A DNA stretch of 12,699 nucleotides from Planctomycetota bacterium (GTDB lineage: Bacteria > Planctomycetota > Planctomycetia > Pirellulales > Thermoguttaceae). A program made the position numbers and the translations under genes. The stretch spans positions 1-12,699 of the forward strand of contig DQVB01000409.1 of NCBI GenBank assembly GCA_015661985.1, given 5' to 3'. Positions within the stretch are counted from its first letter, which is position 1. Each line of letters begins with the position of its first letter. The notes beneath the pieces are model-generated. The model ran no database searches, had not been told where the DNA came from, and saw only the letters and a program-made list of their open reading frames with translations. Of this stretch, positions 11,694 to 12,699 are shown in pieces.

Positions 11694-12699
11694 TCAGTCC
11701 GTGTGGCCGCTGGAGAGCATGAGCGAATGGAGGGCACCCATACCGGTGGCCGATTGGTTGGCGTAGCGCGAGTAGGCCAGCAGGTCGTTGACCAGCTCTT
11801 GCATGCGCGTAGCTCCGCCAACCACGTGGGGCATAAAATCTTCGACATCTTCCTGGAACCGATGGTATAGCCCCGAAGCCTGCTGGGCCAATTCGTGGGC
11901 GGTTTCGGCCAACCGCTGTTTGGTGTGGCAGGGGTCCAGGTCGTCCTCCCGCGGCTCGCCGTCGGTCAGCTCCATCAGGCCCGAGGTGAGCACGCAGTTG
12001 CGGAACCATCGCAGCAGGGTACCACGGCTGATCGTTCCCGTGGGGCGGCCGTCTTTGACGATCACCACGCGGCGAACAGAGACGCGGCAGAGGAATTCGT
12101 AGATCATCCGGATGGGGGTTTCCTCTTCGTAGCAGATCACGTTGGGCTTCATCACCTCGCGGATGGGGCGATGCCAGCATTCCAGGGAGACCATAGCGGC
12201 CATGACGTCCTTTTCAGACAGGAAGCCGGAAAGCTTGCCTTCTTCGTCCACTACCGGCGTTGAGGTGATGCGCGAGCGGAGGAAGAATTCGGCGGCCTGT
12301 CCCACCGACTGATTCTCGCGGAGGCAGACCACCATGGGGGTCATCACATGGAGAGCGGTGATCCCTTCGAACAGATCTCCCAGTTTGTCTGATCCCTGGA
12401 TATCCACCTTGTTGGAGCTGCTCACCGATTCGTAGCGCACCACCCGGTCACGCCCCGATTGTTTGGCGCACAGCAGGGCCTGGTCGGCCTGGTCCACCAG
12501 CTGCTCGGGCGTTTGTGTATCCTCTTGGCGCTCGGCCACGCCGAAGCTGCCTGTGACTCGCAGCTTCTTGTCCCCGACGGGGATAACCAGTTCAGCCAGC
12601 TGCGAGCGGACGCGTTCGGCCCAGATGGCCGCGTCGTATTCGCGAGTCTCCGGCAGCATGACGCAGAACTCTTCACCTCCATACCGGCAGACCGTATCG
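11694..12699 (-). CDS. GGDEF diguanylate cyclase with tandem CBS domains, N-terminus outside window
   Basis: Partial gene: 334 residues are visible and the frame stays open to the window edge at 12699. The first residues read DTVCRYGGEEFCVMLPETRE, so the active-site signature GGEEF of a diguanylate cyclase (2 GTP to c-di-GMP) is intact at visible residues 7-11. The Asp at visible residue 1, five residues before GGEEF, fits the D of an RxxD inhibitory site, but its Arg lies off the window. The cyclase domain ends near GSFGVAE and ADQALLCAKQSGRDRV (visible 50-86). Two CBS motifs follow: HVMTPMVVCLRENQSV to SEKDVMAAM (about 117-169) and REVMKPNVICYEEETP to RGTLLRWF (about 180-232); such pairs usually bind adenine nucleotides or SAM. 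The tail (about 262-315), with TRMQELVNDLLAYSR, resembles the second helix of a HisKA-type dimerisation domain but has no kinase ATPase domain. No transmembrane segment is visible. Confidence 0.9.
   Translation of the reverse strand, partial: DTVCRYGGEEFCVMLPETREYDAAIWAERVRSQLAELVIPVGDKKLRVTGSFGVAERQEDTQTPEQLVDQADQALLCAKQSGRDRVVRYESVSSSNKVDIQGSDKLGDLFEGITALHVMTPMVVCLRENQSVGQAAEFFLRSRITSTPVVDEEGKLSGFLSEKDVMAAMVSLECWHRPIREVMKPNVICYEEETPIRMIYEFLCRVSVRRVVIVKDGRPTGTISRGTLLRWFRNCVLTSGLMELTDGEPREDDLDPCHTKQRLAETAHELAQQASGLYHRFQEDVEDFMPHVVGGATRMQELVNDLLAYSRYANQSATGMGALHSLMLSSGHTD

Noticed and set aside
11041..11848. Minus-strand open frames (162 and 219 codons) over the small basic gene and its flanks
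   Set aside because: Their sequences are Arg/Pro/Ser-rich shadows, and the plus-strand gene has a very strong ribosome site and a family-like sequence.
1..12699. CRISPR array, insertion sequence or integron
   Set aside because: No series of regularly spaced identical repeats, no transposase or integrase motif, and no terminal inverted repeats with target duplication were seen on either strand.

Overview
The window looks like chromosomal DNA of a high-GC planctomycete, possibly of the Pirellulales/Thermoguttaceae type. I infer this from gene style: a stand-alone ceramidase-fold secreted protein, a very long exported PQQ-type beta-propeller with a methyltransferase-like domain in its middle, a very basic small protein of a planctomycete-type family (recalled as DUF6800), and long GC-rich spacers. 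No database search was possible, so the taxon is an inference. I see no transposase, phage gene, CRISPR array or plasmid function.

Layout: (1) 304-1674, plus strand, a secreted neutral/alkaline-ceramidase-fold protein. (2) 1813-4929, minus strand, convergent with it, a 1038-residue exported double propeller/methyltransferase fusion, with two hairpins between the two stop codons. (3) 4930-5775, a mostly non-coding stretch holding a complete tRNA-Gly(CCC) at 5416-5487 and, 3' of it, a plus-strand terminator that overlaps the end of the next gene. (4) 5776-8276, minus strand, a two-gene operon: an S41 carboxy-terminal processing protease, then tsaD, overlapping by the four bases GTGA. A good promoter (TTGCCC-17-TATACT) lies upstream at 8455-8483. 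(5) 8551-10668, minus strand, a 705-residue U32-family protein of the Fe-S RNA-hydroxylase/'peptidase' type. (6) 10669-11368, a 700-base divergent intergenic region rich in palindromes. (7) 11369-11557, plus strand, a 62-residue basic protein. (8) 11694-12699, minus strand, the C-terminal part of a GGDEF-CBS-CBS signalling protein whose N-terminus lies outside the window.

How the genes fit together: tsaD (tRNA t6A modification), the tRNA gene and the U32 protein (by homology an RNA hydroxylase) share a translation/RNA-modification theme, but only ctpA-like and tsaD form an evident transcription unit. The ceramidase-fold and propeller proteins both have signal peptides and act outside the cytoplasm. 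The GGDEF-CBS protein points to c-di-GMP signalling with adenine-nucleotide sensing.

The least ordinary items are the propeller-methyltransferase fusion carrying a signal peptide; a perfect 17-nt palindrome that exactly fills the spacer of the likely U32 promoter; and a pair of 23-nt palindromic elements in inverted orientation (BIME-like) in the 10.9-11.07 kb spacer, with mutually exclusive helices next to them. I see no convincing new multi-gene defence or metabolic system here.
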